Shown here: piece by piece, positions 31,371 through 41,977 of the stretch | Position numbering within the stretch: the stretch's first letter is position 1 | Layout: each line of letters opens with the position of its first letter | NCBI RefSeq assembly: GCF_016802725.1 | Contig: NC_052665.1 | Coordinates: 25,686,501 to 25,750,500 of the forward strand | Direction: 5' to 3' | Length of the DNA stretch: 64,000 nucleotides | Source: Solenopsis invicta | Lineage: Eukaryota; Arthropoda; Insecta; Hymenoptera; Formicidae | The notes under the pieces: model-generated | What the model saw: only the letters and a program-made list of their open reading frames with translations | Told to the model about the DNA's origin: nothing | The model's database searches: none | Position numbers and translations under genes: made by a program

Positions 31371-32739
31371 AAATAACGGTATCTACAAAAAAATGGTTTA
31401 GATAAAAGTTGACCAGGACAGAGGGGGTCATTCAATTGTACTATTGGTTTTGACCTTGAGGTCAATTTTGAAGGTTATTTCAAGGTCACGATGGTTTTTT
31501 AAATGGGACACCCTATTTTTGACTGCGGATTTCGAAAGAGCGGAAAATTTTACATCAAACTTGTCTTATGAAAAAATTGTTTTTGCGACCTTGGAAAGGT
31601 CAAAAATGAAGGTGAAATTCCTGAAAAACGATCTGGTGTACTTTTTCTGAAATGACGTGGTTTTCTGGGTAACACAAATGTGCATAATGCTTAAACATTA
31701 CTACTTGCAACTTTCAGCCGGATTCTTCGACGCACGCCTATTGCTCCCCTCCCGCCGCTCGCGTCTTAGCAACGGCGCCGCCGGACGGCGTAACGCACGG
31801 TCCTGAGACGATGTATCGCGCTCCTTAGTTAGCCATTCCTAGAGCTACCCTGCTTAGAACTGTGGATAGTTTCCAAAACAGATTGCAGTTATACCTCGAA
31901 GCCAACGGAGGTAATTTTGAACAATTACTCCGTGGGTAATTCATTTAAATTACAGTGTCAGTGAGAGGCGAGGGGACTCACGATAATCAAGCACCCCGAC
32001 GTGAGAGGCAAGGGGACTCACGATAATCAAGCACCCCGACGTGAGAGGCAAGGGGAGTCACGATAATCAAGCACCCTAAAGGAAACGGAACTTACTACGT
32101 CCACGTCGTTGTTTCTGGGTAACGCTAAAAGTAAGATGAAAATGCTTTTGACCTTGATATGACCTTCAAAAGGTCCGGTCGAAAAACTAAAAAATCCCTA
32201 TGCTCATGTAAAAAGTGCCATTGTTTAAGAGCCCATTGTCAAGAAACAGGTTCTGCGGTCAAAAATAGGGTTTACTAATCAAAAAATGGGTTATGAGCCT
32301 TAAACAACCTTGAAAATTGACCTCAAAGTCAAGCTAGTCAAAGTGATTAACACTTTTACAATTCATTGACTTTGTTTAAGCATTATGCACATTTGTGTTA
32401 CCCAGAAAACCACGTCATTTCAGAAAAAGTACACCAGATCGTCTTCAGGCATTTCACCTTCATTTTTTACCTTTCCAAGGTCGCAAAAACAATTTTATTA
32501 TAAGACAAGTTTGATGTAAAATTTTTTTCTCTTTCGAAATCCGCAGTCAAAAATAGGGTGTCCTATTGAAAAAAACCATCGTGACCTTGAAATAACCTTC
32601 AAAATTGACCTCAAGGTCAAAACCAATGGTACAATTGAATGACCCCCTCTGTCCTGGTCAACTTTTATCTAAACCATTTTTTTGTAGATACCGTTATTTG
32701 GAAGATATTCGGGTCCATAGATTAAAATGACTCACCCTG
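31371..32739. mobile_element. Foldback element F3, left end missing
   Basis: Arms 31371-31707 and 32372-32700 are inverted copies (shared words AAATAACGGTATCTAC, GACCAGGACAGAGGGGGTCA, GCATAATGCTTAAACA). The right continues ~38 bp to CACCCTG and TA at 32740; the matching left end is absent. The arms carry TTGACCTTGAGGTCAA. The middle holds a GC-rich block (31718-31815) and a minisatellite. Confidence 0.75.
31958..32070. repeat. 40 bp minisatellite (GGCAAGGGGA / AAGCACCCCGA type)
   Basis: Three units with arms GTGAG and CTCAC around AGGCAAGGGGA, followed by CGATAATCAAGCACCCCGAC. Confidence 0.85.
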
Positions 32740-32741
32740 TA

Positions 32742-33600
32742 TATACGAGGTGTGATCAAAAAGTAAGGTGACTTTCATTTTTATAAAAAGATATTCATTT
32801 ATTCATCCAAAATTATGTTATCCCCTTCAAAATAATCCCCCTCTTTTACAATGCACTTGTGCCAGCGCTTTTTCCAGTCGTCAAAACATTTCTGAAATGC
32901 ACTTTTGGGTATTGCCTTGAGCTCCTCCAGCGATGCAGCCTTAATCTCCTCAGTCGTCGCAAATCTTCGTCCTTTCATAGGCCTTTTCAATTTTGGGAAG
33001 AGGATAAAGTCGCATGGGGCCAAGTCTGGTGAATACGGTGGCTGAGGCATGATGATAGTATTGTTTTTGGTCAAAAAACTACTCACTAGAAACGACGTGT
33101 GCTAAGCACATTTGGAACGAATTTCGCTGACACACGTGTCATACCCAAAACATCCGTTAAAATTAATTGGCATGAGCCAAACGATATGTTAAAATCATCA
33201 GCTATTTCTCTAATTGTGATTCGACGATTTTTTAATACAATTTCTTTCACTTCCTGAACATTTTCGTCGGTTTTTGACGTGCTGGGTCGTCCAAAGCGAG
33301 GTTCATCGTTAACATTTTCTCGGCCCTCTTGGAATAACTTATACTATTTATAAACATTTTTTTTGCTCAAAGTTGACTCACCGTACGCCACTATCAACAT
33401 TTCAAGAGTTTTTGAATACTTAATACCATTTTTTACACAAAAATTAATACAAACTCTCTGCTCCATTATCTTCAACAGCAAAAAGTCGCCGAGCACGCAA
33501 ACACGAGTCTAACCTTTATGCCTCTCACATAAAAACAACACATGCTATATAGTCAAAACTGTGAACATATGATCGTGACGAGTATACCAACACAACAAAA
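32742..33600 (-). pseudogene. Mariner (DD34D-type) transposase remnant with central deletion
   Basis: Starts after TA with CGAGGTGTGATCAAAAAGTA (32746 onward, minus-strand 3' end). The N-terminal half begins MEQRVCINFCVKNG near 33466 and has an in-frame stop; the C-terminal half (32799-33086) contains PPYSPDLAPCDFILFPKLK and ends in DNIILDE. The stretch with the first two catalytic aspartates is deleted between them near 33085. The other terminal repeat is not evident. Related genes are often labelled SETMAR in arthropod genomes because that vertebrate gene contains a mariner domain. Confidence 0.85.
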
Positions 33601-33840
33601 AAAAAAAAAATTTTTATCTATATCTATCTAATTTTATCTATATATATATAAAATATTGTATATGTGATAACCATGGTAAAATACTTAGAGAAAATGAATG
33701 ACATATGTTAAATATCATTAAAAGTACTGTGAAATATTTATTTATAATTATAGCAGTGGAAAATCAAATAAATAAAAAAAACTGACTTTACTATATTAAT
33801 TCAAAAATTATAATATGTATCTATTTTATATATCCTATAT
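33601..33840. other. AT-rich target region of Gypsy-2
   Basis: No gene; ends in ATAT, the target-site duplication of Gypsy-2 (33837-33840, repeated at 40775-40778). Confidence 0.7.
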
Positions 33841-34968
33841 TGTAACGAACTGCCTTCCGACCCCTCCTTGGACCGTCGAACCGTCCGAACCGTCCGGCCG
33901 AACATCCGCCGGACGGCAATTAACGGCGCATAGCGCCTAATAAATACTCTAAGAACGGAGCAAAGACACGATCGCTCCCGCGCTCGCATCTCCGCGCGCA
34001 CGCGCTTTCGTTCCCGCGCTGTCCGCAGCCACGCTCTGTGCGCGTAGTCCGAAACGAAAGACCCGAGATCGTGTGGCGGGGATGCTGCCGCCGGACCGTT
34101 CCGCCGTGACACGTCGCGCATCCCCGCGCCACGATCCTCGGGTATATAAGGCGACATTCGCCGGAGGCGAACACCTTGTCCGCTCCTGGCCGGCCTACCG
34201 ACCAGAAGCTCCCCAGGTTGCGATCGAGATCGAGCGTCTCGGTCTCTGCTGAGACACTTGGCTCGCAGCCGACTCCGCTTCCAATTCCGCTTCCGCTTTC
34301 CGACCCGCTGCCTGGGCTCAAGTGAAACTTGGGCCCTGTCAAGCTACTTGACGACAGCGCGATCTTCTCCACCGCCCAAGCTCGACGCTGCCTTGCGTAA
34401 GGGGGTACGGTGCTCTGTGCCTCCACCAAGCGCACTTGGCGTGAGGTAGTGTCCTCCGGCGATCTCAACAGTGGTATTAACCGCCTCGCGACGGTCCGCG
34501 CGAAACACCGACACCGACCGCACGGATCCGTGTGTGTACGCGCCCCGTCTCACCGCACCACGCACCGCGTCGCGCACCGGTTTCACGGCCATCATAACAA
34601 GGCCGCCCGGGAAAATATCGCGACAGCGTTCCACGAAACGCGTCTCGGGTAGCAGGTGCGTCAATGTAAATACGTGTATATAGATTTCCGTGCTTCTGTC
34701 CGCGAAATATCGCCCGTCCGCGCGTTAGCCTAAGTTCCGCGATTTGTCACCGACCAAGCGTATCATTGCACATTTGTGATAACCGCACTGCCGACCGTCT
34801 TATAAGAGATTTGTATATTTTCACGCGGCGTAAGCTAGTCTCGCCGCATACACAATAAACGCTGTCATTTTGTTCACACCAACCAAAAAGCCTTCTAATC
34901 TCTTCAGGCGACCTTTCGCGCCCGTCCCCGCACCGTCGACCGTCCGTGCGCGAAGTACGGTCGATACA
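33841..34968 (+). repeat. Gypsy-2 5' LTR
   Basis: TGTAACGAACTGCC ... GGTCGATACA, 1128 bp. TATATAA at 34143-34149; a polyadenylation-type AATAAA at about 34853. Confidence 0.95.
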
Positions 34969-34986
34969 TGGCGCCCGAACAGGGAC
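34969..34986 (+). promoter_or_regulatory. Primer-binding site, lysine tRNA type
   Basis: TGGCGCCCGAACAGGGAC directly after the 5' LTR. This 18-mer is complementary to the 3' end of a lysine tRNA, the primer used by many retroelements for minus-strand DNA. Confidence 0.9.
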
Positions 34987-35021
34987 CGATTTCGACCGGA
35001 AGAGATTAGACCACGCCAGGA

Positions 35022-35969
35022 ATGCCGAGAAGCTGGATCTACCGTTTAGGTCGCGAAGCATTGATCCACCAGTTGACGAGACTCGAGCTCGACACCACCG
35101 GTACCATCGAACAACTCCGCTGCCGCGTGAGCGAATATTGTGTCCTGCATCCTGAGCTTAGCCACGTGCTCGACATGCCGAACGTACCCGAAGTACACGT
35201 CGACCCGACCGACGCCGCTCCGACCGAGGAGAACCGCGCGAAAACCATTAATCAGATCAGGAAGTGGGGCTGCCACTTCGACGGGAAAGACCCGATAGCC
35301 TTCCTCGAACGCGTGGAAGAACTGCAGGACGCGTACGGCTTCACGGGGCCGCATCTACTCCGCGGTCTTCCCGAGATGCTGCGCGGCGACGCGCTGCTCT
35401 GGTACCGCAATAATCGGTCCGCCTGGGGGGAATGGAGCGCGTTAGCAGAGGACTTCCGCGCCTATTATTTGCCGCGACGATACACCACCAGACTACGGCG
35501 AGACATTCAATCGCGCATACAGGGAACCGAAGAGTCGTACCGGAAGTATGCCACGGACATGCTAACCATGATGCGCCGCGCTGGGGGGTATACGGAGGAG
35601 GAGCAACTGGACCTCCTCTACGAGAACCTCCACCCGCGATACAAACTGTATGTCCGACGCGAGCAATTGCGTCGCACCGCCGAACTCCTGCGCGAAGCCG
35701 AAGAGTTCGAGGTGATCCAAACGCAGACCCGCGAACGCCAGTCCGTCTCCAAGCCGTCCGCGAGTAACGCAGCCGCTGCGTACGATAAGAGCGAGTGTTG
35801 CTGGCGCTGCAAGCAGCGCGGCCACACTCGCTTCGACTGCTGCCGACCCGCGAAGAAGTTTTGTTCGCAATGCGGAAAGGACGGTATCTTCACGCGGGAC
35901 TGCCACCCGCCGCCGGGAAACGCGTCCGGGACCGGGGACAAGATCGCCGCGCCCCGGTCCTCCACATAG
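35022..35969 (+). CDS. gag: Gypsy-2 Gag
   Basis: Uninterrupted 315-codon frame from the first ATG after the primer site. An N-terminal SAP-like segment (DTTGTIEQLRCRVSEY) leads to the capsid region with FDGKDPIAFLERVEEL and LLRGLPEMLRGDALLWYRNN, then a zinc-knuckle part: CWRCKQRGHTRFDC is a complete CX2CX4HX4C, while a second knuckle CSQCGKDGIFTRDC has isoleucine where histidine is expected. Gag assembles the particle and binds the element RNA. It ends at TAG 35967-35969, with the protease in a shifted frame. Confidence 0.9.
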   Translation: MPRSWIYRLGREALIHQLTRLELDTTGTIEQLRCRVSEYCVLHPELSHVLDMPNVPEVHVDPTDAAPTEENRAKTINQIRKWGCHFDGKDPIAFLERVEELQDAYGFTGPHLLRGLPEMLRGDALLWYRNNRSAWGEWSALAEDFRAYYLPRRYTTRLRRDIQSRIQGTEESYRKYATDMLTMMRRAGGYTEEEQLDLLYENLHPRYKLYVRREQLRRTAELLREAEEFEVIQTQTRERQSVSKPSASNAAAAYDKSECCWRCKQRGHTRFDCCRPAKKFCSQCGKDGIFTRDCHPPPGNASGTGDKIAAPRSST

Positions 35970-36116
35970 ATTACACACCGCGGCCGCACATCCGCCTCGC
36001 CGTCGGGGGCATCGAACCGCTCTGCTGGACTCCGGCTCCGAGGCGTCGTTCATCAGCCCGACCGCCGCCGACCGCCTCGAACGGCTGGGCCCGAGCGACG
36101 ACCAGCGACCGGACGC
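35950..36116 (+). pseudogene. Gypsy-2 protease, frame-disrupted
   Basis: HIRLAVGGIEPL in one frame is followed in the next by LLDSGSEASFISPTAADRL, the retropepsin active site in its DSG form, and then the frame shifts again to VYLANGASEPIDGYFVLPV (start of the next segment). Gypsy elements of this group normally have gag and pol in separate frames; two shifts within the protease indicate damage. Confidence 0.75.
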
Positions 36117-37400
36117 GTGTACCTAGCCAACGGAGCAAGCGAACCGATCGACGGGTACTTCGTGCTACCGGTACGGTTGCCCGAGCGCGAATTCCGACAC
36201 GGGTTCCAAATCATGCCGGGACTGGACGTCGACTTGATTTTCGGCGTCGACGTCATAGCACGCGCCCGCATGACGATCCCGCCGCCACCACTGGTCCAGG
36301 GACCACCCCCGACGACTACCGACGTGGCACCGCACACTGACGCGGCAGTCGTCGCGACCGATCGGACCACCGACCGCGACAACAACGAAAACGCGCGCCT
36401 GCAAGCATTTCTCGCGGAGGAGTTACCACTCTTCGAGCAGGTACGAGGACCGACCGACCGCGTGCAGCATGAGATTCGCGTGCGAGACAAACACCCACCG
36501 ATCAAACAGAGGTACCGCCCCCGAAATCCGGCCATGCAGGCGATAATCGACCGCGAGGTGGACGAGATGCTACGCGACGGGGTTATCGAACGATCAAAGA
36601 GCGCTTGGAGCTCGTCCGTCGTCATCGTCAAAAAGAAGGACGGGAAGCCGCGGTTCTGCATCGACTTCCGGCGCGTGAACGACGTTACCGAGCGCGACGC
36701 GTACCCCCTGCCGCAAATACCGGCCACGCTGGACAAACTAAGGGGCGCGCAGTACCTGTCGACACTCGACCTCAAGAGCGGGTACTGGCAGGTACCCCTG
36801 ACACTCGCGAGCCGCCCCGTCACCGCGTTCACCGTACCAGGCCGGGGGTTGATGCAGTTCACCGTGATGCCGTTCGGTCTACACTCCGCCCCCGCCACGT
36901 TCCAACGCTTGCTCGACACCGTGCTCAGTCCCGAACTTGAGCCGCGCGTTCTCGTGTACCTGGACGACATTATCGTCGTCAGTCGCTCCTTCGACGAACA
37001 CCTAGATACGCTCCGCAAAGTTTTCCGCCGGCTCCGTGACGCGCGGTTACGAATTAACCCCGACAAATGTCGTTTCTGTACCGACCAACTCAAATATCTC
37101 GGCCACGTCGTCGATCGGGAAGGAATCCGTACCGACCCCGAAAAAACGGCCGCCATCGTTAACTGGCCCGCACCGCAGACCGTATGACAAGTCCGACAAT
37201 TCCTCGGGTTAGCGTCTTGGTACCGTCGTTTTATCCAGGACTTCGCGACCGTCGCCGCACCGCTCACTGCACTAACGCTGAAAAACGCGCGCTGGACATG
37301 GGGTAAGGCCGAGCAGGAGGCATTCGAGCACCTAAAACGCACGCTCACCACCGCGCCGGTACTCGCCTGCCCGGATTTTGGCCGGACGTTTGTACTACAG
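36117..37400 (+). pseudogene. pol: Gypsy-2 reverse transcriptase
   Basis: Protease C-terminus (LDVDLIFGVDVI), then RT: VIERSKSAWSSSVVIVKKKD, FCIDFRRVNDVTERDAYPL, YLSTLDLKSGYWQVPL (first catalytic D), VMPFGLHSAPATFQRLLD and LVYLDDIIV (YLDD catalytic pair). A TGA at 37185-37187, probably from CGA, breaks the frame in the thumb (WPAPQTV then QVRQFLGLASWYRRF). Apart from that stop the domain is complete. Confidence 0.9.
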
Positions 37401-37740
37401 ACCGACGCGAGCGCGACTGGCTTGGGGGCGGTGCTGACGCAATACCTCCCCGAGGGGGAGCGTGTCATCGCGTACGCAAGTCGCACGCTCAACCCCGCCG
37501 AGCGTAACTACAGCACGACCGAGCTAGAGTGTCTCGCCGTATTATGGGGGATCCGGCGCATGAGGGAGTACTTGGAGGGCTACCACTTCAGGGTGGTGAC
37601 CGACCACCAGTCCCTGAAGTGGCTGCAGACCCTGGACTCGCCGACCGGACGCATAGGCCGCTGGGCGTTCGAACTCAGGCAGTACGACTTCGAGGTCTAG
37701 TATCGCAAAGGGACGCTCAACAAGGTCGCGGACGCGCTAT
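37400..37740 (+). pseudogene. Gypsy-2 RNase H
   Basis: Same frame: LQTDASATGLGAVL (D), NYSTTELECLAVLWGIRR (E) and VVTDHQSLKWL (D) are the catalytic blocks. A TAG at 37698-37700 falls before YRKGTLNKVADALSR, the conserved end. Confidence 0.9.
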
Positions 37741-37835
37741 CCCGCTGCCATACCGCATCGCGAACAGCGTGCACCTGGTACCAGCGCTGGCTGGAGACCA
37801 CGCGCAATAACCCCGCCGACGCTCCCGACTTCCGG

Positions 37836-39012
37836 GTGGAGAACGACCGCCTGTACCGACACGTACTGCACGACCTGAACTTCGCCGAGACGCCCAGCGA
37901 CGCGCAATGGAAAGAATGCGTCCCGCGAGAAAACCGCGCCGAAATCCTCGCGAGGTACCACAACGCGCCGACCGCGGAGCACCTCGGGATCGCGAAAACG
38001 ATCTCGCGCATCGCACGCCAGTACTATTGGCCCGGCATGTTTCGCGAGATCGCGCGCTACGTCAGACAATGCCGGACGTGCCTCGCGCACAAGCCCAATC
38101 AGCGCAGACCAGCTGGTCTACTGCACCCGACCGCGGTCGCGCAACCGTGGCAGCACGTCATCATCGACCTAGTCGGGCCGCTGTCCCGCTCAAATAAGGG
38201 TAACACGTGGCTGCTCACGATGCAGGACCGCTTCACCAAGTGGTTGGAGATGCGCGCGCTACGCCGCGCAACCGCGGCCAACGTGACTTCCGCATTGACC
38301 GAAGCCGTTGTCCTGCGCCACGGCTGCCCCGAGGAAGTCTGGTCGGACAACGGCACGCAACTCCGCTCGGCATCCCTGTCGCAGTTGCTACAAGCACTCC
38401 GAATCAAACACCGATTAACGCCGACGTATGCCCCACACTGCAACCCGGTCGAACATACGAACCGAAACATCAAAACTATGATTGGCCAGTATGTCAATCG
38501 CGATCATCGTAAGTGGGATAGTTGCCTCGCCGAGTTGCAATTCGCCTACAACACCGCAACCCACGACGGGGCATACGCCGGCGTTCCTAAATCACGGCCG
38601 CGAGCTGCGACGACCCGAGGAGCGAGAGCGCCACGGCAAACCACGCGCACCGCACGTGCTCCAACGTCGGCTACGAGACGCGTTCGAAGTTGTTAAGATC
38701 CGACTCGCGCGCGTGTTTCAACGCCAAGAACGGTATTACAACCTACGACGCCGCGAATGGCGACCGCGGGTAGGGGAGTGGGTCTGGAAGCGCGACCACC
38801 CCCTATCCCGCCGCGCGGACGCATTTAATGCAAAACTCGCGCCGAAATTCGTGGGACCCCTACAAGTGCGGCGAATAATCTTGCCAGTCATTGTAGACCT
38901 CCGGAGCGCGGGGGGGAAATGGTACCGGCACGTACACATTCAAGAATTGAAACCATCCCCTCCCCCGGACGCCGACAAAAAAGAGAGCGAATCCAACTCC
39001 GACGCCGAGTAA
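37836..39012 (+). pseudogene. Gypsy-2 integrase, one frameshift
   Basis: The zinc-binding region has YHNAPTAEHLG and CRTCLAHK (H-H-C-C). The core carries WQHVIIDLVGPL (D), VWSDNGTQ (D) and HCNPVEHTNRNIK (E), so the D,D,E set is present. Near 38590 the frame slips by one and continues as TPAFLNHGRELRRPEE to 39012, giving the C-terminal domain with KFVGPLQVRRI and an acidic end. Confidence 0.9.
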
Positions 39013-39034
39013 ACGCGGCGAAACGAGAAGACGG

Positions 39035-39579
39035 ATGAAGCTCAACGACCGCAACCGCCGAATTCCTAAGAGGCATCAACAACAAGGACCGGGAGAGGGG
39101 CACGACGGCTACCCAACGCCACGGATTTCAGTACGAGCAATGGAGCCGTACGAAGCATTAGCCGCACATGCCGAAGCACCACGTGCTGACATACAAGCGT
39201 ACGACCCCACACGCCCGGGGTTGAATGAGGAGCCACCGGCCGACTACCGCCGTACCCGCCGTTGTCCTGGCTCACCGGCGCACCGCCCCCGGTACCCCGA
39301 GCTATCGCACCGCCACCCAGCGACCTACCGCAGCCGACGCTGAACCCAAGTTGCGTCATGGGCCCGGCACCACCGCCACCGATACCGGTCGAGGCCGCCC
39401 CCGGCGTCATAATAGACGTACCGCATTTTGCCGTTTGGGTCGGCCGCAAGTACACGGCCAGAGTCGGGAACTGCCAATGGCGATTGCTATTCGACCGCGC
39501 GGGTCGGTTACGCGCACGCCGAGAGCTGCCGCCCCCGCCACCAAACAGGACCACCGCCACTAATGAACACGGACAGTAG
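39035..39579 (+). pseudogene. Gypsy-2 extra proline-rich frame after pol
   Basis: A frame at 39262-39579 reads as proline-rich text, then PHFAVWVGRKYTARVGNCQW and RLLFDRAGRLRARRELPPPP. I do not recognise a function; it does not have signal peptide or membrane segments, so it is not an obvious envelope. It could be an accessory third ORF of this lineage. Preceding 39035-39260 may be its earlier part in another frame. Confidence 0.4.
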
Positions 39580-39599
39580 GCCTCTAGATTCAGGCCTGG

Positions 39600-39616
39600 T
39601 TAAACGGGGGGGGTGG
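39600..39616 (+). promoter_or_regulatory. Gypsy-2 polypurine tract
   Basis: AAACGGGGGGGGGTGG immediately before the 3' LTR, the expected plus-strand primer site. Confidence 0.8.
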
Positions 39617-40774
39617 TGTAACGAACTGCCTTTCGACCCCTCCTCGGACCGCCGAACCGTCCGAACCGTCCGGCCAAACATCCGCCGGACGGCAATTAAC
39701 GGCGCATAGCGCCTAATAAATACTCTAAGAACGGAGCAAAGACACGATCGCTCCCGCGCTCGCATCTCCGCGCGCTCGCATCTCCGCGCGCTCGCATCTC
39801 CGCGCGCACGCGCTCTCGTTCCCGCGCTGTCCGCAGCCACGCTCTGTGCGCGTAGTCCGAAACGAAAGACCCGAGATCGTGTGGCGGGGATGCTGCCGCC
39901 GGACCGTTCCGCCGTGACACGTCGCGCATCCCCGCGCCACGATCCTCGGGTATATAAGGCGACATTCGCCGGAGGCGAACACCTTGTCCGCTCCTGGCCG
40001 GCCTACCGACCAGAAGCTCCCCAGGTTGCGATCGAGATCGAGCGTCTCGGTCTCTGCTGAGACACTTGGCTCGCAGCCGACTCCGCTTCCAATTCCGCTT
40101 CCGCTTTCCGACCCGCTGAAGGGCTCAAGTGAAACTTGGGCCCTGTCAAGCTCCTTGACGACAGCGCGATCCTCTCCGCCGCCCAAGCTCGACGCTGCCT
40201 CGCGTAAGGGGGTACAGTGCTCCGTGCCTCCACCAAGCGCACTTGGCGTGAGGTAGTGTCCTCCGGCGATCTCGACAGCGGTATTAACCGCCTCGCGACG
40301 GTCCGCGCGAAACACCGACACCGACCGCACGGATCCGTGTGTGTACGCGCCCCGTCTCACCGCACCACGCACCGCGTCGCGTACCGGTTTCACGGCCATC
40401 ATAACAAGGCCGCCCGGGAAAATATCGCGACAGCGTTCCACGAAACGCGTTTCGGGTAGCAGGTGCGTCAATGTAAATACGTGTATATAGATTTCCGTGC
40501 TTCTGTCCGCGAAATATCGTCCGTCCGCGCGTTTGCCTAAGTTCCGCGATTTGTCACCGACCGAGCGTATCATTGCACATTTGTGATAACCGCACCGCCG
40601 ACCGTCTTATAAGAGATTTGTATATTTTCACGCGGCGTAAGCTAGTTCGCCGCATACACAATAAACGCTGTCATTTTGTTCACACCAACCAAAACGCCTT
40701 CTAATCTCTTCAGGCGACCTTTCGCGCCCGTCCCCGCACCGTCGACCGTCCGTGCGCGAAGTACGGTCGTTACA
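39617..40774 (+). repeat. Gypsy-2 3' LTR
   Basis: TGTAACGAACTGCC ... GGTCGTTACA. It has two more copies than the 5' LTR of a 16 bp unit (GCGCTCGCATCTCCGC) near 39765-39800, and a few substitutions. Confidence 0.95.
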
Positions 40775-40803
40775 ATATATTATATATTCTATTTTTTTTT
40801 GTA

Positions 40804-40957
40804 GAAATAATATACAAAGTATACAGCACATTTACGGAAACAGAATTTGACGCTGTAGCTTCGGAGTGGCTTCGATTCATCAAACAACGAGCTGGACGTC
40901 AAGCACAAAAGGTAGCAACAACATTAGCTGCAGAAAAAGCCGCAAATAATAATTAAA
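40804..40957 (+). pseudogene. Probable last exon of an unidentified host or TE gene
   Basis: After a poly-T acceptor ending GTAG (40800-40803) a frame reads IIYKVYSTFTETEFDAVASE then WLRFIKQRAGRQAQK and an alanine-rich end NNN before TAA at 40955-40957. It is clearly coding-like. I do not recognise the family. It is separated from any upstream exon by Gypsy-2, whose duplication lies 25 bp before it. Confidence 0.4.
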
Positions 40958-41510
40958 AAATAGCAAACTTATTATTTTTTTTATTTGTTCAAACATTTAT
41001 ATAGTTTATAAAAGTTCCTATTTTTCTTTATTTTTTTTTAAAAAGGTACAATTTCTTTTTATTTCAATTTGTAATAATACAATTTTTTTATGATACTTTA
41101 TTTTCTTAATTTACTGAAATACTTATAATTTATAAACGTTTCTGTTTTTCTTTAGAAAGATGAAGTATATTTTAATTTTAATTAGTAATTTTCCAATTTT
41201 TCTTTATATTATTTTTAATATACTATAAAATTTGTAAAATTCTGTAGACGATTAAAAATTGATTACATTTTCTTTTTTTTCGAGAAAGATACAATGATTT
41301 CTACTGTGGTAACGTATTATATATTATAATGATGCTGTATATCATAATACTATATTATGTATTGGTTACTCTTAGAAAGTAAATCATAAACCAAAATAGT
41401 TGTTTTTTGTATAGTATATATGCGTAATTATTTTTAAAACAACTAGCAAAACAGGCGCGTGGAGGCGTTACACAGCTTTTAATATTACTAATTACAAATT
41501 TACTTGGTAC
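40958..41510. other. AT-rich sequence without features
   Basis: Possible 3' flank of the exon above; AATAAA-like words are frequent but not informative in such composition. Confidence 0.5.
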
Positions 41511-41977
41511 ATACATCCACGGTCCTCGATTCTGTCCCTTGGAAAATTTTTCCAAACTGAGAAGTTTTGTACACTATTTTTCTACATACTCGCAGTTGTA
41601 CATATTCATGATTAACGTAACGTTAGAGCTTACGGTCGCTCCGGCCGCTTGCGACCGCGTTTAACATAAAGGCGAAGTAACCTTTATGTCAAATGCAATA
41701 AATTTTCGGAAGTTAATCCGCGAACTCGAGTTTTGAAGATAAATATAATTAATAATTTCTCGTGATTAAAACAAAGATAAATTAAAGATAAATTTTTAAA
41801 AACTATCAAACTATTATTAAATTATTATATTGTTATTAAATTATTGTGTTGTTCCAGCGTCATTTAATTAATAATTTCTACGTTAATTATAAACTGCGAA
41901 TATGTAGAAAGATAGTGACATCTCAGTTTGGAAAATTTTCCGAGGGAAATCAAAATCGATGACCGTGGGTGTATGTA
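41511..41977. mobile_element. Foldback MITE (CACCCAAGG family), with extra central sequence
   Basis: Arms CGATTCTGTCCCTTGG ... AAACTGAGAAG and their complement near 41915-41975 match the two MITEs at 60134-60569. The middle is longer than in those copies, with a GC-rich hairpin GGTCGCTCCGGCCGCTTGCG and AT-rich text. Confidence 0.7.

Larger units (their letters stand above)
33841..40774 (+). mobile_element. Gypsy-2: complete, recently inserted Ty3/gypsy element
   Basis: 6.93 kb with direct LTRs 33841-34968 and 39617-40774, ATAT duplication, a textbook primer-binding site and a polypurine tract. The LTRs differ by few substitutions plus tandem-unit changes, suggesting a young insertion, yet pol has two nonsense codons and frameshifts. 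GC-rich codon use contrasts with the AT-rich surroundings. Order gag, protease, RT, RNase H, integrase is that of gypsy elements. Confidence 0.95.

Noticed and set aside
32799..33086. Host SETMAR-like methyltransferase gene
   Set aside because: Only the mariner transposase part is present; there is no SET domain. It is a transposon remnant.
34969..34986. Lentivirus-related insertion because of the lysine-tRNA primer site
   Set aside because: The pol order and motifs are Ty3/gypsy; many insect retroelements use the same primer.
36053..37492. 479-codon minus-strand frame inside Gypsy-2
   Set aside because: It is the antisense shadow of the pol frame; composition (many S, R, T) is that of a reverse-complemented GC-rich coding region.
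39725..40573. 282-codon minus-strand frame in the Gypsy-2 3' LTR
   Set aside because: Largely repeated in the 5' LTR on the same antisense strand and without protein motifs; LTRs are non-coding.
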